NCBI GenBank assembly: GCA_963662175.1 | Contig: OY759224.1 | Span: 33,861,489-33,925,488 of the forward strand | Length of the DNA stretch: 64,000 bases | Direction of reading: 5' to 3' | From: Aradus depressus | Lineage: Eukaryota; Arthropoda; Insecta; Hemiptera; Aradidae | Shown: positions 20,688 through 30,820 of the stretch, piece after piece | Layout: each line of letters begins with the position of its first letter | Position numbering within the stretch: position 1 is the stretch's first letter | The notes under the pieces: model-generated | The model's database searches: none | What the model was told of the DNA's origin: nothing | The model's input: only the letters and a program-made list of their open reading frames with translations | Made by a program: the position numbers and the translations under genes

Positions 20688-21020
20688 ACTTCCCCAGCAG
20701 TAAGTCAAAGATGAGTTTTCGCCGGAATTTCATATTTTCCAACCCTCGGAATCCAAAAGTTAGAAGAAGAAAAGTAGTTATATTCGTGTCGATGAAATAA
20801 TGAATGTGTCTATTTTATATGTGTACCCAAAGCCCCACAAGGTTGACACCAATCAATTTTCAGCAGAATCAGCGTAAGAGAAGAGGGGGGGGGGGGGGGG
20901 GCAGAAGAGGTGAGTTGCACTCAAAACCCTTAATAACTATCTATATAATGACATATCGACACGAAATTTTATATTTCGATAAAATTGGCCAAAGAAAAAA
21001 CAAGTACAGAGAACTCTACT
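20688..21020 (+). repeat. HPR copy with a 17-base G run
   Basis: TTACTTCCCCAGCAGTAAG, GAATTTCATATTTTCCAACC, CACAAGGTTGACACCAATC, then G17 at 20885-20901 at the site where HPR normally has GAGGGGGATC. A second HPR 3' end is at 21335-21415 (GCGCTGGGGAAGTACATTGC). 21416-22117 has no confident content. Confidence 0.8.
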
Positions 21021-22197
21021 CAAAGCATTAATTCTCTGGTGTTTGGGCAAAAGGGCTCAAGTCAGAATAAGTCTTGTGATACAAAGGACAAGTGCATTTA
21101 AATATTTTTACCAAATGTAACTGAATGTTGGAATATTTAACTTTGTTTATATTTAATACTTTACAGAAATAATATTTCAAGTAACACAAAATGTGCTTTA
21201 CCTGATTTGCAGGAATTTTTCAAACCTTCAGAAATTCCCCAACTAAAATTCAGATTTTCTGACAGTCCTTTTGTCCAAACAACCGAGAATTGTCAATGTA
21301 ACTAATATATTAACACGATATTTCAGTCAAATCGGAATATTGGTTTCAGAGGGAACGCAAAAACTTAGTTGATAAATTTGCGCTGGGGAAGTACATTGCC
21401 GGAGATTGACGACTTTTTTAAACGGCCTATATTTTTGATCATACTTTCAAATAGATTTTTTAAACGTAGAATTCAACATCTTATATAATATATAAGATAT
21501 ATTATAGCTTACCCCTTTTCGAAATGGCAACCTATAGAACTGAGATTGGGTTGGTTAGAAAAACCTTCCCCCACTCCAAGACCTATTCAGCAAAAGTAAA
21601 TACTTGTTCCTGGTTGTCAGAGTCTCTGAAAGGATCTTTCAAACGTTGTATCCCATGAGCACTTCCGGTGAAGTTGGTGCTCCCTCTTCACAAGATGGGG
21701 TACTCTCAAGACGAGGATGGGGTCAAGTCCTTCTAAGTTCTTTTGAACATTTTCACTCTTGATCAAGTCCCAGTGATACCAACCCTTAATGTAGTTAGTT
21801 TGATTTTAACTAGAATAAATAAATTCCCTCTTTTTCGTCCCAGAAATACTGAAAGAGAGGGAGAGAGAAGGGAAGAGAAGCTCTCGGGATATTGACTAAG
21901 CCCCAGTTAACTTGATTTGTGAAGCTCCAATTTTTATATAGCTAAGTCCATCTCTTCTAAAAGTTATTCTCCCATATAACTCTGGTCCGGTAAACCAACA
22001 AATAGCCTTCTCCTCTTTCTCAACCTTCCCACAGTCGCTGTTTACTTTATTTCATTGTTGACAAAGGCCCTGAGAAAAACATAGTATTTCTTATTCGAAG
22101 AGCGTTAAAAATTGAAGTTAATAATAATAATAATTTTTATTGTTTAAAGGGATCACCCCTATACAATTGAGTCAGTGACCATTACTTTTACAATATG

Positions 22198-22457
22198 AAC
22201 ATAATAATGACACATATAAAGGAATACACATATAAAACAATAATGACACATATAAAACAATAATGACACACATAAAACAATAATGACACATATAAAACAA
22301 TAATGACACATATAAAACACTAATGACACATATAAAACAATAATGACACATATAAAACAATAATGACACATATAAAACAATAATGACACATATAAAACAA
22401 TAATGACACATATAAAACAATAATGACACATATAAAACAATAATGACACATATAAAG
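22198..22457 (+). repeat. 20-bp minisatellite, about 12-13 copies
   Basis: Unit ACAATAATGACACATATAAA, period 20, nearly invariant. Because 20 is not a multiple of 3 and the unit lacks stops in one orientation, frames stay open across it; these are not genes. Confidence 0.95.
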
Positions 22458-22607
22458 GAACCTTTAACAAACTAAATAAATAACATAAATAAATGAAATA
22501 AGTAATTACAAATTAATAATAATAATGTAACTAAGACAGTAAATATGGAGGGGGGATGTAGGTATTGAATATCAATATAATATGTAAGTTGAAATAACAA
22601 TGAATGA

Positions 22608-22889
22608 TCAAAGTTTCAAAACGCCGATTAAATAATAAAAAATGTTTGAGATATCATTGTTATTATGGGCCAGGAGTAATGTATGAAAGTTGGATCGGTC
22701 TATATTGACACTCTGAGGCAGGAAGTGGCTTCTAATGGGGGAGTAGATCGGACAGGATATTAACAGGTGGTACACGTCATCCAATTCATTTTTATTGCAG
22801 ATTGTACAAAGTTCTTGGGGATTAAGGGTGTATACATTATTTTTGTAATTGATTTTAAGATAGTACTTGCTAAAAATTAAAGTTTTAAG
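22608..22889 (-). pseudogene. LINE C-terminal zinc-motif domain
   Basis: Minus-strand frame, too short to stand out by length: SKYYLKINYKNNVYTLN, then ELCTICNKNELDDVYHLLIS and CPIYSPIRSHFL, ending IGVLKL at a stop (22608-22610). The pattern C-x2-C-x(n)-H-x4-C followed by P-x-Y-x3-R is the C-terminal cysteine/histidine motif downstream of the RT in several LINE clades. The domain aligns by eye with the one at 54098-54630, in which one Cys/His position is lost. A stop upstream (near 22895) and the missing RT core show that it is a truncated copy. Confidence 0.7.
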
Positions 22890-23020
22890 TTAACTCCAGA
22901 CATTTATTATAGATAAATTATGAAGCCTCCCCCTTCTTTCGAAAATTAATAAGTGCCGAAATACAATCAGTGTAGAGCACGCCGGTAGAGATAGAGATAG
23001 CGTATTGCATTGAAAAAAGC

Positions 23021-23230
23021 TTGAGCATGCCGTCCTTCGGATGGGACGTAAAGTAGTAGGGACGTTAAAGATCACGGCTCATGTCCACTAGAGAGACGAT
23101 AGAGCGCTCTGGTAGTAGGCGATATGACCTCGTATTTAAAGTCCGGGCATCACTACATTCAGTTAGTTAGTTATTGTGTCTCATCTCCAGGCCTTAACTA
23201 CTTGGTTGGTCATATCGCCGCTCTGTGGGA
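23021..23230. mobile_element. Two SINE-A fragments, tail to tail
   Basis: 23021-23155 is plus (GAGCATGCCGTCCTTCGGAT to AAAGTCCGGGCATCACT). 23163-23230 is minus (GTTAGTTATTGTGTCTCATC, CAGGCCTTAACTACTTGG). 23231-23764 is AT-rich, with no gene. Confidence 0.8.
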
Positions 23231-23764
23231 GTTATTTGCCTGTTTTTGTATAGGATAGGATTTGGAGTTTTAGGATGCAAAACAGCAAAGGTCATCAGCG
23301 TCCACTATATTTGGATACATAATATGTATATTCTGTTGAATGCATGTTTCTGTAAATATACTTATGTATTCCCGTGTGTCTATATTTTTACTGTTCCTGC
23401 TGTTTGTTTATTCTTATATTTATTGTTATTGTTACTGTTTGTTTTATTTTTATCTTTTCACTATTAGTTTATCTATTTCCACTGCCTAGTACGAAAAGAG
23501 TGAAAAAAACAATAATAAAGAAATATCGAATTCGAGCATTACCTTGAAATTGTACAGATACAGATTTGCAACACATTTTTTTTTTTTTTTCTTCTAATCA
23601 TCAAGCTATATTATATTATATACTCACATACGCATACCTCATATACATATGAATAATAAGCAAAAAATAAATAAATATAGATAATAAGTATATATATATA
23701 GATAACCTATAGCCTTTTTTTTTTTTACTTGTATTTTTTACTATTACTTTCCTTGTTCCCCGAT

Positions 23765-24245
23765 AGGCAGTTATTAGGGTTTTTGATTTGAGCCCCCCCC
23801 CCTGAACCCACCTTTCCCTTCGGCCGATATCGCTGAAATTTGACTGGTTATGTCCTTATTGTATTTTGACTTCAAATATGAAATTTCATGTCGATGCATT
23901 CATTACGTCAGTTATTACGAGTTTTTGAGTTGAGCCTCTTTCCTTTCGGCCAATTTGGCTGAAAATCAATATGTGTTGTCCTTATGGGGTTCAGGTCACA
24001 CATATAAAATGTTATGTGAAGTTAGTTATTGTGACTCAAGCCCGGGCTTTTAACTACCGAGGTCTTATCGCCCACTACCAGAGCGGTCTTTCATCATTCT
24101 GGTGGCCATGAGCACGACTCTAACTTATTAATTTTGTCGATAGATTCGTTCTACCAGGAGTTTTCATGGTCACAGACACACACACAGATACACATTTTGG
24201 AATCTGGAGGAAAACATAAAATTCTATTGAAAACTGCGCATTTAA
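23765..24245 (-). repeat. HPR copy interrupted by SINE-A
   Basis: Minus HPR: AGGCAGTTATTAGGGTTTTT, CCCTTCGGCCGATATCGC, a second unit TTTCGGCCAATTTGGCTG, then after 24128 TAGATTCGTTCTACCAGG to ATTGAAAACTGCGC. Two successive ~150-bp units are visible. Confidence 0.8.
24014..24128 (-). mobile_element. SINE-A 3' fragment inside HPR
   Basis: GTTAGTTATTGTGACTCAAG, CCCGGGCTTTTAACTACC, CTACCAGAGCGGTCTTTC. A separate SINE-A head fragment (minus) lies at 24244-24297 (TTGAACCCGCAATCTCGAGC). Confidence 0.8.
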
Positions 24246-24779
24246 TTTTTGAACCCGCAATCTCGAGCTCAGTAGGCTAGCACGCTATCTCGGGTTCATA
24301 GTGACAGTTTATTAATTGTCTACATTATACACCAGGTCGCGCCTAATGAGGGTGCAACGTGGGCGGCCAGAGGGGTGGCCCAGAGGGATGTTCTGTAGGG
24401 GTGGCCCAGAGGTATGACACCATGAGAATTCCCTCTCCTACCCCCCAGCCCCCAACTTTTTTGGCAACCCAAACGAGCTATATATTTCCTTATTTTTTAA
24501 AAAATTAAAATGTATACCATTTTTTATTGTAGAATGTTCTTGCCATGAACTCACAGTGGTCCACACAGATCACCAAGAATTGCCTAATTCTATACTGATA
24601 ATTACCAAAAAAAAGTTTGATTATGTAAAAAAAATGGGGTTATCGAAAAATTCTGAATTGAATAAGTGGTATTAAAAATTAAATATTGTAGAAAAATTGA
24701 ACCACAATCCATCAACTCAAATTTTTTTTTTTTACTCTTCTAGCTTATTGTTATTGTTTTATGTTTATTATTATTTAAA

Positions 24780-26114
24780 TTGCAGAGACCATTATTATTT
24801 TATTATGTATATACATACATAGGGATATCTCTCCTAAACTGCGCGTACAAGGTCCTCTCGATCCTTTTCCAACGACTTCAGCCTCACACGGAGAACATAA
24901 TTGGTCTTTACCAGTGCGGTTTTAGGAAAGCTAAATCTACAACAGACCAGATATTCTCCCTCCGAACGATTCTCGAAAGAGGTAGAGAGTTCAACCAGAG
25001 ATCCCACCACCTATTCGTTGACTTCAAGGCTGCCTACGACAGCGTTAATCGTGAAGAACTTTATAGGGCAATGAGGGACCTTGATATACCTGAGAAACTT
25101 CTTAGACTGGTCAGGCTTACGATGAGGGAGGTAAGATGTATGGTACAGGTCAATGGAGAGAGATCAGAGGAGTTTAAATCAGGGAAAGGTCTGAGGCAAG
25201 GAGATGCTCTAGCCTGCCTCCTTTTCAACATAGCTCTCGAGAAGTGCATCAGGGAATCAGGGATACAAGTGGGCGGAACCATCTTTAACAGGCTTGTACA
25301 GATTCTCGCCTATGCTGACGACATTGACATAGTGGGCCGCTCTGAAAGGGCAGTCAGTGACGCATTTAGGGCTTTAATGGGCCCTGCAGGAAGAATGGGT
25401 CTTGAGGTGAACGCAACTAAAACCAAATACATGGTCACTGGAGAAGTGCCTACCCAAGGTGAGACCCTTGAAATAGGTCCCCAAAAATTTGAGAAGGTCG
25501 CAGAATTTACGTACTTGGGCTCCATAGTTACACAAGACAATGTTAACGAAACTGAGATAAGGAAAAGAATCTTTGCGGCAAACAAGTGTTACTATGGTCT
25601 CAGCAAGCACTTCAGAAGCAACCACATATCCAGGCAGACTAAAGTCGTTCTATATAAGACCCTTATCCGCCCAGTTCTTCTGTATGGCTCAGAAACCTGG
25701 ACAACTTCGAAAATGAGCGAACAGAGCCTATTGGTGTTCGAAAGGAAGATTCTGCGCAGAATATTTGGAGGAGTGCAAGTAGGCCATGCATGGCGCAGAC
25801 GCACCAACCAGGAGCTCTACGAACTCTATAGAGAACCAGATGTTCTGCAAGTCATGAAGATTGGGCGGTTAAGATGGGCGGGACATATCGCCAGGATGGA
25901 AGCTGAGGAAATGCCGAAGAAGCTGCTAATGGAGCCCATTCATGGAGTAAGACGGCAAGGAAGACCTAAGCTGAGATGGGCAGATGGTGTGGCAGAAGAT
26001 GCCCGAAACATGTTCCGCACCAGGAACTGGATGGCAGCCGCACAGGATCGGGACAATTGGCGGCTGTTGGTGGAGGAGGCCAGGACCCGTCACCGGGTTG
26101 TAGCGCCACGATAG
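24780..26114 (+). CDS. RTE-type LINE reverse transcriptase, 5'-truncated open frame (444 codons)
   Basis: RT homology starts near residue 15 (GISLLNCAYKV), so the first ATG is probably flanking sequence. Visible in order: CGFRKAKSTTDQIF (46-59); motif A with FVDFKAAYD (79-87; catalytic D81); GLRQGDALACLLFNIALE (motif B, 137-154); AYADDIDI (177-184; catalytic D180, D181); KTKYM (214-218); a YLGS turn (245-248); LYGSETW (301-307); FERKILRRIFGG (320-331) and RLRWAGHIARM (363-373). This order and the short untranslated end made of GATA repeats (26111-26126) fit the RTE clade. All RT catalytic residues are present with no internal stop. The apurinic endonuclease domain and the first RT blocks are missing, so the copy cannot move by itself. 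It is the longest intact frame in the window and probably one of the younger insertions. Confidence 0.9.
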   Translation: MQRPLLFYYVYTYIGISLLNCAYKVLSILFQRLQPHTENIIGLYQCGFRKAKSTTDQIFSLRTILERGREFNQRSHHLFVDFKAAYDSVNREELYRAMRDLDIPEKLLRLVRLTMREVRCMVQVNGERSEEFKSGKGLRQGDALACLLFNIALEKCIRESGIQVGGTIFNRLVQILAYADDIDIVGRSERAVSDAFRALMGPAGRMGLEVNATKTKYMVTGEVPTQGETLEIGPQKFEKVAEFTYLGSIVTQDNVNETEIRKRIFAANKCYYGLSKHFRSNHISRQTKVVLYKTLIRPVLLYGSETWTTSKMSEQSLLVFERKILRRIFGGVQVGHAWRRRTNQELYELYREPDVLQVMKIGRLRWAGHIARMEAEEMPKKLLMEPIHGVRRQGRPKLRWADGVAEDARNMFRTRNWMAAAQDRDNWRLLVEEARTRHRVVAPR

Positions 26115-26349
26115 ATAGATAGATAGACAAATATATATATTTTTATTTATTATTATTTTTTTTTTACCTATTATTTTGTACATAATCATTTGCTTTCATT
26201 GTATATATATATATATATTTTTTTTTTCATTCAATGTATAATGTCATTCATCAAATTTACTTATAGTTTATACTGATTGGAAATATTCAAAATATAAATT
26301 ATATCCTTTGAAAAAAAGAAAAAAAATCTTTTCTAGCTATAGGTACCCT

Positions 26350-26520
26350 AGTAGTACTGGGGAAGTTGTGAATTCGGTCAAAAATTCATGTTGAGGTTTC
26401 CTCCAACCCGGAATGTCATGATTTCTAGATATGCATGTATGGACACGTTAGAATGAATTGAATGATGAAAATTTCAACTAAATCAGCACCCCCCCCCCCC
26501 CCCCCCCCCCCTCAGAGTTG
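26350..26520 (+). repeat. HPR fragment with a 23-base C run
   Basis: ACTGGGGAAGTTGTGAATTC, GGTCAAAAATTCATGTTG, GTATGGACACGTTAGAATGA. C23 at 26489-26511 and C15 at 26675-26689. 26521-27529 is AT-rich without recognisable genes. Confidence 0.55.
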
Positions 26521-27529
26521 TTAAAGCTAGCCATTGTTTGTAAAGTTGGCTCAATATACTTTAGGTGCAGAGAAGCCCCGATAATAGGTTTTGCATGTAC
26601 AAAAGGTGCATTATATTGGAGCCAACCTCAGCGCACCCCCATATTGTTCGTATAATTCAAAATGAAAATTAAAGCCCCCCCCCCCCCCCTTCGGAGATAA
26701 AGCAACAAATTTCCAATCGGATGAAAAGCTTTGTGCTACGATTAAAAGTAATTTGAAGTAACACCATCCCACATGAAAATACTGCGTAACATTTTCTGTC
26801 ACTAGGTCTGGAAATATACTAGAACCAGATTTCATGGACATAACTTAAAAATTCTACTTAAAATATTTTGTATTCTTTATTTCCAGTCGGAGAGGGGGTC
26901 GATCTGTCCATCCCTCTCCATTTTGTTTATAATTTTTATATTTATATATTCATAATTTTTATATTTTTAATATAAAAGTTAAGTAAGTTGTTTGTTTTTG
27001 TTTGTTATATTTATACAAACAAACCTCTGTTTTGCTAATTTATTAATTATTTTATATAACTTTTCTTCCTCATCCCTTCCACATTTTTCTGCTGAACGAG
27101 ACCTAAGTTTCAATATTATAATTATATTAATTATTTTATAGAGAGAACATCTCTCAAGTTGGATTTTGTTATCAGTTAATACTCCCGTTTCAATCTAAAG
27201 TTCATCTTGATCTAAGCTATATTAAATATTTCTTATTATATATTTATTTATTTTTATATATCTGTATTTATTTAGTTTCTCATTATTTCATTGGACTTTA
27301 TGTTATTACTATTTATTTTAAATATTGCTATTTTAAGATTATTTAATTTTGTATTTAGTCATTTTTACTGTACGTTTGGAGTATTTTTGTTCACATTGAT
27401 TTCATTGTTATGAAAATATCGATATTAGAAAAAAAGAAAAGTCTATGTAAAAAGAGGTCAAACTGAAGAATACAACTCTATTGGAAATCTTCTTAAACCA
27501 CACAAACTCGATAAAATATAAAAATAAAG

Positions 27530-27745
27530 AATGTATATTTTTTTAAATATTGTTTATTTCACAAAATATATACCTATAATATATGGGAGTGCTTTGATAT
27601 TGCTACCATCTTCAGCCACCACTTAACAAATATCGACAGTACCTGTAAAGTGGTTGCTGAAGATGGTAGAAACATCGAATGTACTTCCATATATTATATA
27701 TATTTTGTGAAACAGACAATATTTTTAAAAAACATACATTTTTCT
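27530..27745. mobile_element. Foldback element with CGAAAC-type hairpin arms
   Basis: Left arm: AAATATTGTTTATTTCAC, TACCATCTTCAGCCACCACT. Right arm inverse: AAGTGGTTGCTGAAGATGGT, AGAAACATCGAATGTAC, GTGAAACAGACAATATT. Arms of about 90 bp around a short centre. The GAAGATGG..GAAAC..GTAC motif relates it to the repeats at 755, 33893 and 37930. Confidence 0.75.
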
Positions 27746-27776
27746 TTATTTTTTATTAAGTATTTCACAATATCTC

Positions 27777-27868
27777 TGCTCATGTTCACCAGAGTGACGA
27801 AAGAGCGCTCTGATAGTAGGCGATATGACCTTGTGGTTTAAGCTACGGACATGAGTCATAATAACAAA
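27777..27868 (+). mobile_element. SINE-A 3' fragment
   Basis: CTCATGTTCACCAGAGTGAC, GAAAGAGCGCTCTGATAGTA, ending CATGAGTCATAATAACA. Confidence 0.85.
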
Positions 27869-28084
27869 CTATTCGAAAATGTTATTTATCACCGTTATTT
27901 CTAACTATAGCGAAAAAATCTGTATAAAATTGAAAATGTCAGTAACATTTTTTTTTGGGATCAAAGTATCTGAGAAAACATGATCTAAGTATTTCTGTCT
28001 CCAAGAAAACCTCCTTCTCCTGTATTCAGTGTTTACATTAATATGTTACCCATTTTCCCGTAATAATGGAAAAACAGACAGACT

Positions 28085-28450
28085 TATGCGAAAAAGATTA
28101 CCCTTCGGCCGACTTGGATGAAAATGGATAGGCGTCGTCCTTATGGGGTACTTGATCCACATATACAATTTCGTGTCGATATACTCGTATATTTATATAT
28201 CAAGTTGTACCGAAGATAAGTTTTATTAAACAATTCTGGGAAATAAGTACAGGAGAAAAACGTGGCCAATAATTGTGTATGAGATCTACAAGAAGTTCAT
28301 TTGTAACTTGTTCACGGTACACAGACAGAAACAATTTTTGTTTACTTCCCCAACAAAATTAGATTTTGCCGAAATTTCATTCTTTCCGATCCCAGAGGGA
28401 AGAGACCAATAGATTACTACGTAAAATTTCATGAAAACATACAATTTTGG
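28085..28450. repeat. HPR fragments
   Basis: 28085-28215 is minus (CCCTTCGGCCGACTTGGATG, TCGTCCTTATGGGGTAC). 28330-28450 is plus (TTTACTTCCCCAACAAAATT, TTTCATTCTTTCCGATCCC). A run of 22 G is at 28775-28796 in otherwise unassigned DNA. Confidence 0.55.
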
Positions 28451-28866
28451 ACGTATTACATAACCTCCCCTGTGCCACGTAGGGTTGGAAGGTAATATGA
28501 TGTTTTGCCAAATACAATATTTATTTTCAATGTCATACAAAATGATTTCATGTCAAATAACAGTACAGGTTTTTCTAAAATATAATCAGATCATTTAGAT
28601 ACAGCCTCTCTACATATGTAAACCGTAATAATTGTATTAAAATACCCAGAAATATGTATAATGGTGAAATGTTCAAATGTTTCTGAAACATTAAATCAAT
28701 TTAATAAAACGTGGATAGCGGCTATATTAACACAAATACACATTAAATGTAAATTTGATGTTAAATTTAAAAAAGGGGGGGGGGGGGGGGGGGGGGTAAA
28801 TTTTACAACATTTTCAATTAATATAAATTTTTAATATTAATTTGTAGCTGCTTGTTTTGTAAAGTG

Positions 28867-29212
28867 AGGTACTTCCCCAGCGTGAACTACTAAGTTTTCG
28901 ATCTCTCTCTCTGAAACTAATCTGCTAGTGTTGCTCCTGAATCCTCAAACTAAATTTCTCATTATGTCTTTATATATAGGCAGTTATTAGGGTTTTTGAG
29001 TGCAACTTCCTTCTCTTTGCCCGACTTGACTGGTAATCAATATGTGACATCATTGCGGGGTTTTGGATCCACATATAAGATTTTGTGTCGATATATTCAT
29101 TACAATGGGAATTATCGAGTTCAGCATCATATCATATAGACAGGAAAACATGAAATTCTGCTGAAAACTCAACATCGAATATCTGATCTATTACATAACT
29201 TTTCCCATTGAA
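28867..29212 (-). repeat. HPR copy, nearly full length
   Basis: From GTACTTCCCCAGCGTGAACT through TCCTCAAACTAAATTTCTC, GGCAGTTATTAGGGTTTTTG and AAACATGAAATTCTGCTG to CTATTACATAACTTTTCCC. Confidence 0.8.
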
Positions 29213-29264
29213 AAATGTCATAATTTTATTTTGGTATTATGTTCTCAATGTTCATAACGTCTCT

Positions 29265-30068
29265 CTCTATGAAAGAAATGAAATGAAAAGAAATTTTATT
29301 ATTCTGGGACCGAGGTCCCCTAAGAATAAATACAGAGTAAAGAACAGGAATAATGAAATATAGTATCAGTACAAAGAAATAAAAAGATAGGTAAATAAAA
29401 ATTAGTGCTACATTGGAGAAAAACTATACAATTAAAAAAATAGATGAACAAAATATTAACAGGAAAAAACATAAAATTAACAGCTTCATTATGATGAAAA
29501 AAAAAAATAATAAAAGTATATATATAAATAAAATAAAAGAGAATAGGTAAAAAATAAAAAAATAAAATCTATATAACTAAGAAAAAAAAAAAAAAATTTG
29601 ATAATATAAATCGACTGGTGATGGTTGATTATAAAAAAGAAGAAAGGATGCCCAGCCAAGGTTTGAAATAAAATTAATTTTTGAAAGTAGAGGCTGGATA
29701 GAAAAGTGTGAGGAGAGAGAAGAAAGAGAAAAATAGTCAAAATAAAATAAGATAAGATAAAAAATAAATAAATGCATGATAAAAATATATAAATGTGTAA
29801 AATGAACCAAAAATATAATAAAAATAGAGAATGACAAAGACAAAAAAGAGAGAAAAAAAAATGGAAAAGTAATTTGAATGATTAGATAATTGAGGTTGAC
29901 GAATTGGAGAATACGGAGGAGAGATCAAAGAGGAGTGGATTGTTTAGTGAAGAGGAATTGGAATAGTGAGGATTTGAAGGAAGCCACGGAAGGAGAGTGA
30001 CGGATTGGGGGAGGCAGGGAGTTGTAGAGTGAGGAGGCCTGTGATATGACGTTATGGTACTGTAACAT
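29265..30068 (-). mobile_element. LINE 3' end, minus strand
   Basis: Coding remnant (29925-30068), then about 640 bp of A/T-rich untranslated sequence, ending on the minus strand with CCCAGAATAATAAAATTTC and a TTTCATTTCATTTC tail near 29265-29300. Low-complexity frames in 29489-29928 are compositional. Confidence 0.5.
29925..30068 (-). pseudogene. LINE RT extreme C-terminus
   Basis: MLQYHNVISQASSLYNSLPP, then PIRHSPSVASFKSSLFQFLF and a stop. A-LYNSLP-x2-IR-x-SxS-x2-FK-x2-L-x2-L is a common end motif of CR1/L2/Jockey-like LINE polyproteins. The first ATG is not necessarily a start; upstream residues in the same frame do not resemble RT. Confidence 0.5.
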
Positions 30069-30273
30069 AAAATGTTTCATATTTTTTAATATAATAAATA
30101 GTACATAAATAAGTATGTAGTTACCATTATTGGGTTTACAAAAAATAAATATAAAAACATAAGTATAACTAATTTGAGTATATTTCAAATGTTGAACAGA
30201 CAATAGCGCATTCTGATGTTAGAACTGAGAATTACCCCTCGTTTTACAAATTTCAAACATATTGCTCTCTGTT

Positions 30274-30820
30274 TACTTCCCCAGTTATATAGTTATGTAA
30301 TCGGAATTTTATATTTTTCGACCTCTAGATTCTAAATATGGAAAAACAATTTCTGTCTGCATGTGTGTCTGTGAACACGATAACTCACGACAGAGAAGGG
30401 GGGGGGGGGGGGGGGGGGGGGACTTAGCTCAAAAACTGTTATAACTATCGTTGTAATGAATGTATCGACACAAAATGTCATATGTGAGATTTATTACTTA
30501 TCAGCGGAATCGCCAGAAGCAAAGGGGGGATCAGAGGGGGCTCAACTTAAAAAACCCAATAATTGCTGATGTAATGAACGTATCGACATCAAATTTCATA
30601 TTTAAAGCTGAGAAAATAACCCGTTAAATTTCAGCAATATCGGATGATGAAAAGAGGGGGGTCAAGGGGGGGGGGGGGGGGGGGGGGGGCTCAATTCATA
30701 TTAGTATGAGGAATTAGGAACCCCTGTAAGTCAACTGTTGAATATTAGCACAAATGACTGGTTTCGGAGGAGTTAACTGAATAATTCGTTCTGGGGAAGT
30801 ACACTGCAGATGATTCAACG
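30274..30820 (+). repeat. HPR copy, full length, with two 24-base G runs
   Basis: Starts TTTACTTCCCCAGTTATATA, ends TTCGTTCTGGGGAAGTACAC then TGCAGATGATTCAACG. Three internal ~150-bp units; G24 at 30398-30421 and G24 at 30666-30689 occupy equivalent positions in consecutive units. Confidence 0.9.

Larger units (their letters stand above)
22118..22990 (-). mobile_element. 5'-truncated LINE, 3' half
   Basis: On the minus strand: coding end (22608-22889), a 3' untranslated region that contains a 20-bp minisatellite, then CAATAAAAATTATTATTATT as polyadenylation-like signal and (TTA)n tail at 22118-22150. The tail and the zinc-motif C-terminus identify a non-LTR retrotransposon; the clade is not resolved. 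Confidence 0.7.

Noticed and set aside
22195..22460. Minisatellite as CRISPR array
   Set aside because: Direct tandem repeats with no spacers, in a eukaryotic context.
22159..22470. Cys-rich 103- and 85-codon minus frames
   Set aside because: Translation of the 20-bp minisatellite in the LINE untranslated region.
25061..26189. Minus-strand frames opposite the RTE reverse transcriptase
   Set aside because: Shadows of the coding plus strand; no independent features.
29489..29928. Phe/Leu-rich minus frames
   Set aside because: Products of A/T-rich low-complexity sequence in a LINE untranslated region.
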